From contig JAEVLN010000015.1 of the NCBI GenBank assembly GCA_018350325.1, forward strand, positions 1,446,008 through 1,510,007: a stretch of DNA of 64,000 nt. The letters run 5' to 3'. The stretch comes from Globodera rostochiensis. Its lineage: Eukaryota > Nematoda > Chromadorea > Rhabditida > Heteroderidae. The position numbers and the translations under genes were made by a program. The notes beneath the pieces are model-generated. The model was not told the DNA's origin and did not search any database. It saw only the letters and a list, made by a program, of their open reading frames with translations. Positions 34,960 through 47,414 of this stretch are shown here, in pieces (position 1 is the first letter of the stretch; every line of letters starts with the position of its first letter).

Positions 34960-36797
34960 ATGATATTCCTTTTGCTTCTTTTGGTCACCCAAATGCTTTG
35001 GACTTTTGCCCAATGGCACAATCGGAATGTGCCGTGGCCGTCGCCCGTTTCTGTCCGGCGGCACGAACTTTCGGCATCGGCGGCGGCTGCTGCTGGCAAA
35101 CATTTAAATTGGCAAGAGACTTACGCCGAGAATATGGCGAGGTTTAAAACGGGCAGAATTAATTAATTATTTTTTATTCATTTGTTTTTTTCTTTGGGGG
35201 AGGCGCCCAAATGCATTATTTCTTTCTTTTGTCTCCCATTTAAATTTGCGCATCGGTCCCCCACTAAAAAACAGATTCTCTTCGTATCACAACGAATGCG
35301 TCCATCGCTGTGACGAACACTTTTGGCGTCTGTCCGAATGGCTCGCGGGCGTTGCTGCCGCCGCTTCCGGCACCGATGTGCCGACACGGCCTTTGATGAT
35401 GCCGGGATGGAACGCGCACGGTGAATGGCACGCGGACACAAAGCGTTGCGCTGAGACAGTTGCGACGGCGGAAGACAGCGGCGCACCCGCGGGGCACAAA
35501 AAACATCAAAAGAATGGGAACGCCTCAGGCGATGCGCCTCCGCCGCCGTTGGTTTTGCCCATTGTGCACGGCGACTTCAACTGGACGCACGACGGAAGTG
35601 CCAAGAATGGAAGCAGACGACCGATGGAGTCGGCACATTTTAATTTGGGTTTTGCCATCCGTTCCCTTTCCCTGGCGGGCACGATGCCATTCCAAACCCC
35701 CACAATTTTGAGTCCGACTTTCATTTGTTAGAATGCAACCATCGGTAACGCTGGTGCTTGACCGAAGCTCTTCTGCTGATCAGCGGCAGAAAGTGATCCT
35801 GGTTGACACCGGACTTCCGGCAAATCGACAGGCCGTTCTGTCCGGGTACATTTAAATGTTCGTCCCCTGCACATCCCCACCCATTTTTGGCCTTCTGTGG
35901 CATGGCATTCCACCCCATCGTGTGGATACGGTGATCACTACGAATCCGGACGCGCACTCCATGGGCAATCTGAACTTGTTCCCGTGCGCCGAGGTTGGCC
36001 ATGATTTGATTGAATCGAAAAGTGCCAAATGCTTTTAGATTCATTCTGGCATTGCCACCTTTCATGCCAACACGCTAAGGCCGCAATCGGCACCCTCATT
36101 TGTGAGTTTGGGAATTTAAAAAATTCCCCCAAAATTGCAAAATTTTAGGCGAACAATCGAAGCGATTTGCCCTTCCGATCGCTTTCTGACAATGCCGATC
36201 TTTACCTGACCCCGGGCATTTCACTGCAAGACCAAAGTTTGGTGGTCCGGAGAGTCCACGGCCACGGCACGGTGGCCATTGTTGGTGGGTAATAATTTGC
36301 ATCAGACAACACGGGAAATTGGAACGAATTGATGGACGGAAAGGCTTCCTTCCATCCATCTCAGGAAAGTTGGTGTTGAACGAGGAGGACTTGACCAGCT
36401 CCAACTCGGCGATCCGCGCCTTTGGCGTTGAAGACAGCGAACATCGGAAGTTGTGGCAGGCGACACGGCGGGAAATTGTTTGTCTGGCGGACTTCGTAAT
36501 ACCCGGTGAGAGGGGAAGAGTTTTCGTCCATTTGGCATTGGCACGAAATGCCGACGGCAATGCTTTCCCTCCCATTGCTTGAAAGAGTCGGAACCTGCTG
36601 GACGACAGACAATCTGTCCACATTTGAAAATGGTCCATCGCCCTAAGGGGGCGGCGGAATTGCACAAACAAACAAATCCCCCCCCCCCTCCCTTAGGCTA
36701 TGGAGTGCCGTTCAAAGTCAATGAAACGCTGAAAAGACTTGCCGAATGTGACCGACGGAAGAGAGGCCAAAAAGGGGCAAAGGGCGGGGGGAAGTGA
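34960..36797 (+). CDS. Secreted MBLAC1-like metallo-beta-lactamase-fold protein, degenerate metal site
   Basis: The first exon, 34960-35141, starts with a clear signal peptide (MIFLLLLLVTQMLWTFAQ). The next exons are 35275-35628 and 35732-35845, then a coding block from about 35885, and further exons to TGA at 36795-36797. Blocks SVTLVLDRSSS, VILVDTG, GNLNLFP, LVVRRVHGHGTVAIVG and VIPGYGVPF align with MBLAC1 (SWIP-10 relatives). However, the family's THGHSDH is replaced by TNPDAHS, the TPGH histidine by TPGI, the AGD aspartate is missing, and PGHGPPF reads PGYGVPF, so zinc binding looks lost. After 35845 the frame hits TAA at 35853-35855, and no AG acceptor exists before the next conserved block. 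Either a non-canonical splice, a sequence error or a broken gene is involved. Confidence 0.65.
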
Positions 36798-37129
36798 AGA
36801 GAGCGACCGACCGACAGACTTTTAGACTTTTGTTACTTTTTGTCCATTTTTAAGAGGGAAAAGGAGCAAATTGCCCCTTTTTGGACATTATGCCAAAATG
36901 GCACATTCATTCAAATTTTGTTCGCAAACTTTTCCCATCCGTTTCCATTTCTTCTTGTGCACAAATCTCCAAATAAATACCCAGCCTATGAACAACCCAT
37001 CAATTTGTGTTCAATTGCGGGGAATGGAGCGATCGGACTGTTGTTGGACTTGATTGCCTTCTGTTGTTGATGCTTTGCTGACGAAGAGTTCACATCATTA
37101 TACAAACAAACAGACAGACAGACATCGGA

Positions 37130-37420
37130 AGAGGAGAAGAGAGAAAAAGGGGATGAAGCGGAAGAGAAGAGAGGGGATGAAGCTGAAGAACGGAAGAGAA
37201 GAGAAGGGATGAAGCGGAAGAACGGAAAAAGAAGAGAAGGGATGAAGCTGAAGAACGGAAGAGAAGAGAAGGGATGAAGCGGAAGAACGGAAAAAAAGAG
37301 AAGGGATGAAGCGGAATAGAACGGAAGAGAAGAGAAGGGATGAAGCGGAATAGAACGGAAGAGAAGAGAAGGGATGAAGCGGAAGAGAAGAGAGGGGATG
37401 AAGCGGGGATAAGGGTAAAA
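37130..37420. repeat. GA-rich minisatellite
   Basis: Tandem units of about 30-35 bp around GGGATGAAGCGGAAGAACGG and AAGAGAAGAGAAG. They generate S/F/L-rich minus-strand frames that I regard as artefacts. Confidence 0.8.
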
Positions 37421-40400
37421 TGGGGGGATAAAGAAGGAGTACTGTTCGGCAATGTTTGTTCACCAAAAACAGAACATTTATCGCCTTGTCGCATTTCTCG
37501 CCCAACTAAGCTCGTAAAAGGCTTTATCCTCTTCAGTTTGTTTGGGGAGGGATGTGCTGCTCCCCCCGTGTTTTACCATCGTCGGCGGATGGGAGGGGGC
37601 GAATGAATTGTTTGTCCTCCGATGGATGGGAAGAGACGGATGGACAAATTGGTGCAGAAACGGGGGGGGGGGAGGGGAAGAACGAATTCTTCTCTATTTC
37701 CATTTTTCCATACTTCCACCCCTTCATCCCCCTTCCGTCCATTCATACTTCCTTCATTCATCCCCCTCCCTCCCTTCTCTTCCACCCCTTCATCCTTCAT
37801 CCCCCCACCCATCTTCCATCCATCCCCCAACATCTCTTCCACCTTCCACCACCGTCCATCATCTTCCACCCACCCATCTCCCGCACTCATCTTCGTTTCA
37901 TCGTTGAATAGAGAGAGATTTATTCGAATGTGTTTTCCCTTCCCACTAAAATCGCCGCGGGATTCTTCCCAAATGAATGGATTGGATGGGAGGATCAGTC
38001 AGTCAATGTCCCCCCCCCGGCATTCTCTGCATAAATCAACAATCGGGGGGGGGGGGGGGGGGGGGGGTCCATCCAACCTTCTCGACGCGGTGTTGGAGTT
38101 GTACATCTCTCTGCCAACAACAAAATAAGCCCGGGTGATCGCTCTGGGCTTTACATTATATTCACCTGCCTCAGAGGCACTTCCGACCCCATAAAGTTGT
38201 CGTCCCTCCTCCTCCACCTTCTGTCGTCCCCCCACCCGTCCATTTTTGAATCTTTCGCCGCCGGCGGGGTCACTGTTTTCCCTTCTCGAGCTCAGGTAAT
38301 TTGAATATGAATGGGAAAGGTGCAGCAGCGGAGCTGGTGCGATGGATGGATGTCCGCCGATGGCTGCTGACTTCCATTTCCCCCGCGGGGATGAATGATG
38401 ATGACCTTTTGTGGACGGGCGGGCGGGCGGAATGGTCACTTTGGCCACTCACTGGCAATTCTTTCCGCCCATTATTTATGCGCTTAGCGCGGGGGACCGC
38501 CGGATTCATTTGCCGTGGGAAATGCTTTAAAATAATCACCGAATATTTTGTCGAGCAAACTCAAAAACTCCCGACACTTTTTTGCCCCCACTCTCGCGCT
38601 GATTCACCCTCGAGGGGCCCAATGTCTCGTGGCCCCTCCCTCCCCCCTCAAGTTGTTCTCCCCCCCCCCCCCTCCCCCCCTCCCCCCCCCCCCCCCCTCC
38701 CGCTCTTCCTACTGTAGTCGATTATCGGCGCATTCATCATCATCCTCCACTTTTCTTCCCCTAAAAGAAGCGCCATACAATCCATTCATTCATTCACATT
38801 CCACCACCCCTCCCTCAGCTCCTCCACCACCAACTTCGTTTTGTTGGGAGAGGGATGAATTGAATGGGGGGGGGGGGGGAGGAGGGACCCCCCCCCCCCC
38901 CACCACTCTGCTCATCCTCATCACTCACTCATCCGTTGGAAGAGAATGGGCGAAGCACCGCCCCCCGGGGGGAGAGTGTCGTCTCCATTTGCGGAACCGC
39001 CGTCGGGGCGGAGCCATCCACCGGCGGTTGGAGAAACAGCAAATACTTTTCTTTGCCCATTCACTGCCCCAACTCCACCGTCCTCTTTAGCTGCTGCTGC
39101 TGCTACTATTCCGCCGTTAACGAATTGTCCCGATCGGACGGATTGGAAGAAGAAAACATTCATTTGAAGACGAATGAATGCTTCGTCAACATCCATTCAT
39201 TCGTCCTTTTTACTCCTTCATCTTCCCGTCCCATTCAACATGTTCATCTACAGAGGACGAACTTCATCCCTCAATCCCCTCAATATCAACAATGTTTACC
39301 CGCAACTTCATTTATTATACATACTTTTCATATTTTTTTAATAAAAAAAGAGAATTTTTTAAATCTTTTCTCAAAAAACATCTGAACCCCTTTCGCAGCA
39401 GCCGTTGTTCATCTTTCAGCCCTCGGGGGTCGACCCCCTCCCCGCCCGTTCATTAATTTCCACCCATCCAACACATTTCGCAACCTTTCGCCCCCCCCCT
39501 CCCCTTCCCCCCCCCCTCCCGCCTCCCCCCCCCCCTCCCGCCTCCCCCCCCCCCCTCCCGCCTCTTCTCGCCGTTCATCAATTTCACTTCTTCCATCCGT
39601 TGCAATTCATTGCCTTCACTGTCAGTCGGCCGCTCGGCCCTTTCCTTTCACTTCGCCGCCGATGTTCTTGCCCCCCCCCCCTACTGCTGCCCCCCCTTTC
39701 CCCCCCTTCCCCCCCCCCTCCTTCTCCCTCCCCTTTCCCCCCTCCCCTCCCCCCCCTTTCCCCCCTCCCCTCCCCCTCCTTCTCCCTCCCCTTTCCCCCC
39801 TCCCCTCCCCCCCCTTTCCCCCCTCCCCTCCCCCCCCCTGTCCCCCCTTCCCCCCCTCCTTCTCCCCCCTGTCCCCCCTTTCCCCCCCCCCTTTCCCCCC
39901 TTCCCCCCCCCCTGTCCCCCCTTCCCCCCCCCCCTCCCCTTCCCTCTCTCTCTCCCATATGGCCAAGGTGATCATCCACAACGCTTTCTTTGCCAAGTAA
40001 TAAATTATTCCCCAAAAACCAACTCTTTATAATGTGGAATTTATTTAAGAATAAACCTAAACTCGTGACTCGTTAAAATGCTATAATGTGTAAAGCTTAA
40101 CAAATTGAGGCAGCCCCCCGAGGGTTTTGTTTTTGCTTCTCCATCCCGCACTTCCCTTATGGCCAAACCAATTGCTGCCGCTCGCATTCCTTTACCGCTC
40201 TGCCTCTCCTAAATGGCAATTTGTTTTCTGTTCTCGTCCCCTTTGCCCGTCCCCGACCTTTCTCCCCTCTCCCCCCGGGGGGAGTATTATTCACTCTCCG
40301 ATCCGATCAGACTCCCCCCCCCCACGGAGTCATTTATGTTTTCCATCAGCACAGGAGAGCGTTAAGTGTTAGTCACTTGTCGAACCGACTCCCCCCCCCC

Positions 40401-41091
40401 CCCCCCGAGAAGTGAAAAAGTCCATCGGAAGACGGACGGACGGACAAACGGAGAGAATCTCTCTAAGGTTAAGGGGGGGGGGGGAGTGATTTGCAATTTG
40501 CACCTCCATTTCGCTCATTTCGTCTCGCAGTCTCTGCCAATTTATTTTCCTCCAAATTTATTCAGCCACTTTTAGTCCCTTTAAATGTTTATATTCCCCC
40601 CCCCCCTCCCATCAATTTGAAGATCAGTCCATTCACATCCAAAAATGGCCCCCTCCCCCCCCCCTCCCTTTGTCGGATGATGTCATTCCCTCCCCCCCCC
40701 CTCCCCCGAAGGGCTATTCCACCAATTACCCCTTTAAATGTCCGATCAATGCACCATCAATGAATGAATGAATGCTAATCCCAAGTCTGGCCCACCCCCC
40801 CCCCCATACTTTAAGCTCCCCTCCCCCCCCCCCTTTCTTCCATTGTCCGCCGCCCCGTTCCCAGTGAATTCAAAATTTGCCTTCTCCTCATTTTGCTGAT
40901 GATTCTTTCTTCATCTCCCCTCCCCCCGTCGGTCTTTGTCCAACGGAAGGGCCAATTTTTTTGATTCTGTTCACAAAAATACCATTTTATTTATCCGATC
41001 ATTCCCATTTAAGTGGCCAACCAACAAATTTCGTGGTCATTTCGTCTCACTTTCAACGGCAGCGGATTCATTTGTTCACTGGCAATTCCCG
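37421..41091. other. Intergenic, poly(C)/CT-rich
   Basis: No supported gene. Dominated by poly(C), poly(G) and CCCCTTTCCCC-type blocks (38640-38700, 39490-39560, 39670-39945). A 13-codon frame MAKVIIHNAFFAK ends at 39998-40000, overlapping AATAAA, but nothing upstream supports it as an exon. Confidence 0.45.
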
Positions 41092-44000
41092 ATGTTTTCG
41101 TTCCATCCAATGACAGCTTCAGGTCGGTTTCGTCCTCTGATCACTTTCTGATCACTTTCATCAATTCAAAGGCACTCGCTTTTCCTCAGGCCACCTGAAC
41201 GACTCCTCGGGCGCTGTGTCCCATCGGAAGGTGCCGTCCCTGGGCGCCGTCGTCCCCGTCATCCCGCCTCGCCCGTCGGGCAGTCGCGGGGAAGGCTCTC
41301 CGTCCTCATCCTCCTCACCGTCCTTCCTGCACGCCCACGCCCACCAGCTTGTCCAGCGCGCGGACGGCACTTCCCCGGCGGGAGTTGGCACACTGCCCCC
41401 AGGTACTGGCGGCACGGGATCAAAGAGTCGGCATGGCTTAATTAACTAATTAGGCGCCTTCCCTCACCTCCAACCCTTTTTCACCGCTTTGGCCCGCAAC
41501 ATGGCCAACATGTCGCCACAACAACAGCAGCCGACAACGGCCCAGCGAAATCATCCGGCGACCTCCACGCCTTCGAATTCGAGCAGTAACGGTAGGGGAA
41601 CCTTCAGGATTTTTGGCATTTTTAACTTTGGGATGAGTTACAGCAATTTCTTCGCCCTTTTGTGGCCTCATCAATTACGCCCATCCCAGCACATTTCTGG
41701 CACGTCAACAAAATCAAAAGCAGCAGCAAAGTTCGCCCCCAGTCGGCGGTTTGAACGAAATTTTGTTTAAAAAACCCTTTTTTTTAGTCTCAGACGTTCA
41801 GCAACAGTTCATGGCCAACTGGTTGAACATGTTGATGGCGATGAACAACCACAACAGCAGCCACAACGTCAACAACAACAACGCCGGAGGGGCACCGCAA
41901 CCCGAAGCCAGCAAAAGTTGGCACTTTTTTAAATTTGAAATTTCTGTTTTTTGACTTCTCTTCAACTCGCTCCTCTCAATGAGATTAATCGCTTCCTCTT
42001 CCTGTAACCGGTGTGCTTTTTGCTAAGGGATCGGTCGGCGAATGTTGCGGGGTTCGTTCCCCGCCCTCCCCGCCCCTGTCCCCGCCCCTCGGCGTCCCCG
42101 TCTCCCCCGCCCCCCCGGCGTCTGGGGAGAAAGCGCAGAGAATGAACATTTCAAAATAATGAATTGCGGAAGTTAGTTGTCGGGGGATGGGTTGAAATGA
42201 AGCGCATAATCTGAAGGTTCCCCCCCCCCATGGAAATTGCAATTTGTTGTCCGATGGACATGGCCGGCCCTTCCGCCCCATCGTTTTTCTCATCCCATGA
42301 AACCCAACATAATACGGTACGGTAACCGTAGTGTCGTCGTGTGTGCCCAAATGGTCATGCTACCGTATGCTCCAAACTCTTTATCTCTCCGGTTACTGTC
42401 TTATTTCTCGAGTTTTTTCTCATTCCCGCATTTCGTCTTCCCCCCCCCCCCCTCCCCTCTTTCTGTTTATGTCCATCACATCAAATAACTTCCCCCCCCC
42501 CTCTCTCCGCCCAAATTGTCTCCTCACTTTTTACCAACCGTGGGAATTATGTCGCCAATTTGTCTCCCCTCTCGGCCCGGCTGGCGGCAACCCTTTGACA
42601 CTCAGTGACAGCCGAACACAAATTGGGCGCCACCGAAAGAACCCCGACGGGGCGAATGGGAATGGAAATGTTGGGAAAGGGGACACTTTTTGGGGGATGA
42701 GCACGGAGAATATTTATTCATCTTTGGGGGCGAATAATGATGATGACGTGACAAATGAATGAAAAGAATAAGTGAAGGGACAACAGCCGTTGAGACAGAA
42801 GCCCAAGAGTCCCGACTTTGGAAACAGCACGCCCCCCCCGGGAATGTCCGAGCACGTCCCCTAGGGGGATGTACGACTTCCAGCACGCCCCCCGGAGTAT
42901 GTCTGACTTGGAGTCAGCACGCCCCCCCCCCGCCTCGTGGGATGTCCTGATTTCGGAAAACAGCACGCCCCCCTGGGTATGCCCGACTTCGAAGAAGCAC
43001 GCCCCTTCCCCCCCCCCCGGGGATGCCCGACTTCGAAGAAGCACGCCCCTTCCCCCCCCCCCCCCGGGGATGCCGCCGCGCGTCTTCAAAAGACAACTCT
43101 TCGCCATCTTTTCCTCAACTTTCTGTTTTTTTCATAATCTATTCCTCTCATAGCCAGCTCATCTTTTTGTTTATTTCCATCCCCCCTAAACCACTTCCTC
43201 AGCCTTTGTTCTCCCCTTTTTGTCCACCCCCCGGGGGGATGGAGAGAGAACGGATGGGTGTGGTGATGAAGGTGGTGGTGGTGTGGTGGTGGTGGTGATG
43301 ACGATGTGTCTGTCGGCATTCATCAAAGGGGAAGAAACCATCTTGAAAGAAACCGCTTAATCGCACTTAATCTCATTATGTGCGAGAATGGGGGACCATC
43401 AAAACACAGCTCCATCATCGGGACGATTAATCCGGCGGCGATGAAAGGGGCGCCGGGGGGGGGATGGATGGGAAGGGCAGCTGAGAATGGGAATGGGAGG
43501 AATCTCGAGAGAGGGATGTCGGAAGACTTTAACAACGAGAATGGTTGAGTTGCATAACAATTCAATTGGACGAATAATCCATGAGGAGGAAGAAAAGTGT
43601 GAAGTGAATGAAACGGTGCCGTCAAAGACAGAAAGAGATACGGTAGGAAAGTGGAGACGATGAGGGAGGCACTCCAACTTCATCTGCACCCGTCCGTCTT
43701 CAAAACCGGTGCTGATCGATGCTCTCCATGCCCATCCGTCCATCTTTTCCAGATTGGTTAATGGGGTTATAGCTCCGGCTTAACCATGCCGAGCTCTGAT
43801 CCCCCCCCCATTCCCCCCCCCCAGCAAGGCCATGCTGAACACCCCCCCCCCCTCTGATCCCCTCCCCCTCCCCAGCGGTGCCATGTACCCCTTCCAGACT
43901 TTGCCTTCACATTTTCTTAACACCTCACTCCGATATTCGTCGTCCCCCAATTCTCCCTCTCCCCTCATTCATTCATTTCACCCTCTCCTCGCTTTTCTTT

Positions 44001-47000
44001 TGCTCCTTCGTCTCGCTCCGGTGAAGCGATCGGCCCCATGTCGTCTCCCCCCCCCCCCTCAATGAGCGCAGACTTGGCGGAACCCCCTCCCCCTCCCCCC
44101 CCCCCTCCCCCAACTTCCGACCAAATAACTCTTTTCTTCTCCCACCGCCGACAACCAATTGGATGCGGGCAATGGACGCAACTCCCCTGCACATTGTGCA
44201 CTTTCTGGTTGAGGACATTGGACAAAAACTGTCGTGAAAAACAAACAAATCGCCAGGGGGGAACCGAATTCTGCCAAAAGTTGCGCTTTTTGTTTTCGAA
44301 TGGTTAAAAAGGAAATGCGATTTTGCTGGGCACACACAGAAAAATGCCAAACTCTGAAGGGAATTGCCAATTCGACTCGACGTTTTGGGGGATTAGTCAA
44401 CAAAAGCGGTGATTGAATGAATCGTCTGTTTTTTGCTTCCATTCGCCTCACACCCCCCACAAATTCCCATCGTTTCTGTCCTGTCCCAAATACCGTACCC
44501 CCCCCCCCCCCCCGAGGGGATGTGGGGGGGGGGAGCCAATAATCGTAAATAACTCTCTCTCCTCTGGCAAAAGATTCTCTCCGGGGGGGGGGGGGGGGGG
44601 ATGATAAAATCAAATCGCCCAACAAAGTCATAAATTGCCTCCAAATTGAGTTGATGGCAGTCCCCCACGACGCTCTCCAGCAAATTTTCCATATTTGGGC
44701 TTTTTGCGCAATTTTATTGGCCAAAATTTGTGGGAAATTTGGGGGAGGACAGGTGCGATCGGTGGGGAGATCGAAAACAAGACAGCAGCAGCAGCAGCAG
44801 ATGGGAGTGAACATGACGACGATGTGGTGGGGGGGGGGGGGGGGGAGGTGCCGAAACACAGCGCCTGGGGGGTCATAAAATGCCCAAATGTTGTGGCAAA
44901 TTTGCTAAACTCGAATGAGAGTTTGTAAATACTGTTGAAGAAATTGTAAATCCCCCTGAGACTGATCACTCACTTTCGAATGTCGTCCATCAGAGTGATC
45001 GGATTTCATTGTCCATTCTGCCCGATTCTCCCCCCCCCCCAAGGGTTTTTACAAAATGTCCGGCTCCTCAAATGTTCTTTTTCCCCTGCGCGCCGTTTGG
45101 TGCAATATTTTAAGTTTATTGTCCACCATCGACGGCGGAAGGACGCGCAATTTGCGCGTCCGTCGACCGGAAATGGACGGCGGACAATTTCATATAATTG
45201 GGCGAACATTGACACAAAAATTGGACTTTTAATGATGGGGGGGGGGGTAAGGGGGGGGACGCAATTTGATGAATTCGAACGAACCAAAAAGGGCGGGGGA
45301 AACGTTTGGAATTTCAATTTTAATCTAAAAATTTGAATTGTTCGACTCCAAACGCCCTTTGAAGGGGATAATCCGACCTTTGAGCTAACACTTTTTGGGC
45401 CGATTGAATGGCTTTCGACATGCAATTTAATTGTCTTTGCGCGTTCATTTCCTTCAAATTTCAAAAATGGCATTCTCTCAGAGAAACAACAAACGAAATG
45501 GCATGGCACAACCAATTTTGTGCCCATTTATCATCACTTTCCCCGCTTCTCCCGCCCTCGGAGGTTTCTTCCAATTCCCCACGACCCGGGGAATTCCCCG
45601 GGGGCGACGATAGACAAGGAATGAATGGCACGGGCAAATTAAATTTGGTCGGCAAACGTTGGGGACGAAGTGGCGGCGAGTGCTTTATTGCCGCTTTGGG
45701 AGTTATTCATTCGGCCCATTCACTTTTGGCATTCATTTTGGCACTTGGCGATGTGTCTTTTTCAAAAAAAAGGGGAAAAACGAAATGAAATGAATTTAAA
45801 AATACAACAAATTTAGGGACAATCACAAAAATTTTGGAGGAATTTTCAAAAAAAAAAAATGGAATTAGCTGCAAAAGTCCGACTTATGTTTTCTTATAAA
45901 AATTAAAATAATTCTTATGATAAATGGTGTTCTGCGAGGCTCCTTTTGACCTCCCCCCCCCCCTTCCCCCCCCCTTCCCCCGGGGGGCTCCCCCCCCCCG
46001 GGCCCAAAGGTTTCAATTTGAAAACTGTCATTGAAATCGCTTTAAAATTTCGCAAAAAGCGTTCAAAACTCGCACTAACAATTTCCATTTTGCATTACCC
46101 CCCCCCCCATCCATCGCATTCCTTCCCCCCCCCCCCAATTGTTTTGTCCTTCGGCACCCCAATTTGCATAAAAATAATTAATAAATGGGAAGACAAACAT
46201 TCCCCCCCCCCCTCCGGGGTTTTGTTGTGGAAGTAAAATGCATTATGTTGCTTCTTCTCACCCCCTTTTCTCCATTCTTAATGTTGTAACCTTTCCCCGA
46301 CGGGCAACAAAATGTGCATATTTTGGAAAGAAATGCGCGAGGCGGGGGGACAGATTAAGCGGGGGGGGGGGGGGTCCAAACAAAAATCACAAATGAATTG
46401 TTTTTTAATTTGAAGGGCTTTTCGAGCAGTCATTCGCCAATATTCAGACGCCCCCCCCCGGGGGTCAATTAGTGCAATTAGAGAAAACTATCGACACAAA
46501 ATTTGATACGCTTTTAATGCTTCAACATTTCCAGCGTTGGAAAGCGATTCGGACGGGAATTCCGTCTGCCCGGCGTGCAAAGAGCCAATTGGGAAGGAGC
46601 CGACACAATGGGAAAGCCATTTGGAAGCCGAAAGGTCGCGGCTTAAAGGCGAAATTGAAAGGTGACAAAGAAAGGGTCGGCAAATTCAACAAAAAAGGGG
46701 GGGGGGAAAGCGCCCGCGGCGTTTTCTTTAAGTTAAATTTCTGATCGATCGGAGTGCACTTCGAATGCTTTAGTCTAAGGGCGGCTGTGCTGGACGACTT
46801 CGACACTTCCGTCTCACAGTCAGCCGAGACGACGACGGCGGCGGCACACCAACAGGACCAGCCGTTGGGAGAGGCGGAAATTGCGTTGGAACGGATTCGA
46901 GAAAGTCAGCGGAGACGCATTAGCGGTGAGTGGCGGTCGGAACGCCACAAAGTGGCGGCAACAAAAAAGGGTTTAAAAAAGCGTCGTTCAGCAAAAGTTC

Positions 47001-47414
47001 GGGGCCATTTCTTCATGACCTCGCCCATTATGGCCTCGCTAATTGGGGACAACGCGGGAACTGAGGTGAATTGGGGAACAGGGCATTTTTTCAAATTGCT
47101 ACGTGCCAAAACAATCAAAGGCGGCAATGAAGAGCTTAAAGCAGGAGGAGGACGGCACGGATGCCATCGGCGACAGTGGCGGCCCGAGGCAAGGCGCAAA
47201 CGGCGGATTCACCGTCTCGCCCTTTTCCGCACTTGAACTTGCCAGAGGGCACAATGAAAAGGAAGTGGAACAACTGATGAGCCCCGAGGGAATGAAACGC
47301 ATGAGCCCCGAGGAGGTGAAACGGGTCAGCCCGGAGGGTACAAAACGGATGAGCCCGGAATGGCAGAAGCGGATAGGCCCGGAAGATATTAAACGGCCTC
47401 GGATGGAATTGTGA
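41092..47414 (+). CDS. Q/N-rich protein with a CPxC...H motif, possibly RNF220-related
   Basis: A phase-consistent chain is: about 41092-41122, 41191-41401, 41453-41592, an exon from about 41642, 41789-41919, 46533-46660, 46785-46926 or longer, then a last exon to TGA 47412-47414. The start and the join into the last exon are uncertain. Early exons are S/P- and Q/N-rich (NMANMSPQQQQPTTAQRN; QQFMANWLNMLMAMNN). The 46.5-kb exon encodes VCPACKEPIGKEPTQWESH followed by LEAERSRL, which resembles the CPICQ...EHMEQELEQL segment of RNF220. An alpha-helical R/E-rich part follows (ALERIRESQRRRIS). No RING domain is seen, so an E3 role cannot be claimed. The protein ends with five 8-residue repeats. The 4.6-kb intron 41920-46532 is rich in poly(C)/(G). 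Confidence 0.5.
42825..43080. repeat. CAGCACGCCCC minisatellite
   Basis: About six diverged units of roughly 40-60 bp with the form CAGCACGCCCC, a C run, GGGATG, then TCCGACTT(C/G). The last two units are nearly identical (CGACTTCGAAGAAGCACGCC). It lies in the large intron of the Q/N-rich gene. Confidence 0.75.
47277..47396 (+). repeat. Five coding 24-bp repeats (octapeptide MSPExxKR)
   Basis: The 3' exon of the Q/N-rich gene carries five tandem 24-bp units encoding MSPEGMKR, MSPEEVKR, VSPEGTKR, MSPEWQKR and IGPEDIKR, just before PRMEL and the stop. Four units contain an S-P dipeptide and all end in lysine-arginine. Confidence 0.85.

Noticed and set aside
39961..40000. Short frame MAKVIIHNAFFAK overlapping AATAAA as a terminal exon
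   Set aside because: Preceded only by low-complexity C/T DNA with no clear acceptor or upstream exon.
39405..40015. Proline-rich and glycine/glutamate-rich ORFs
   Set aside because: Produced by CCCCTTTCCCC low-complexity DNA; no splice context or signal.
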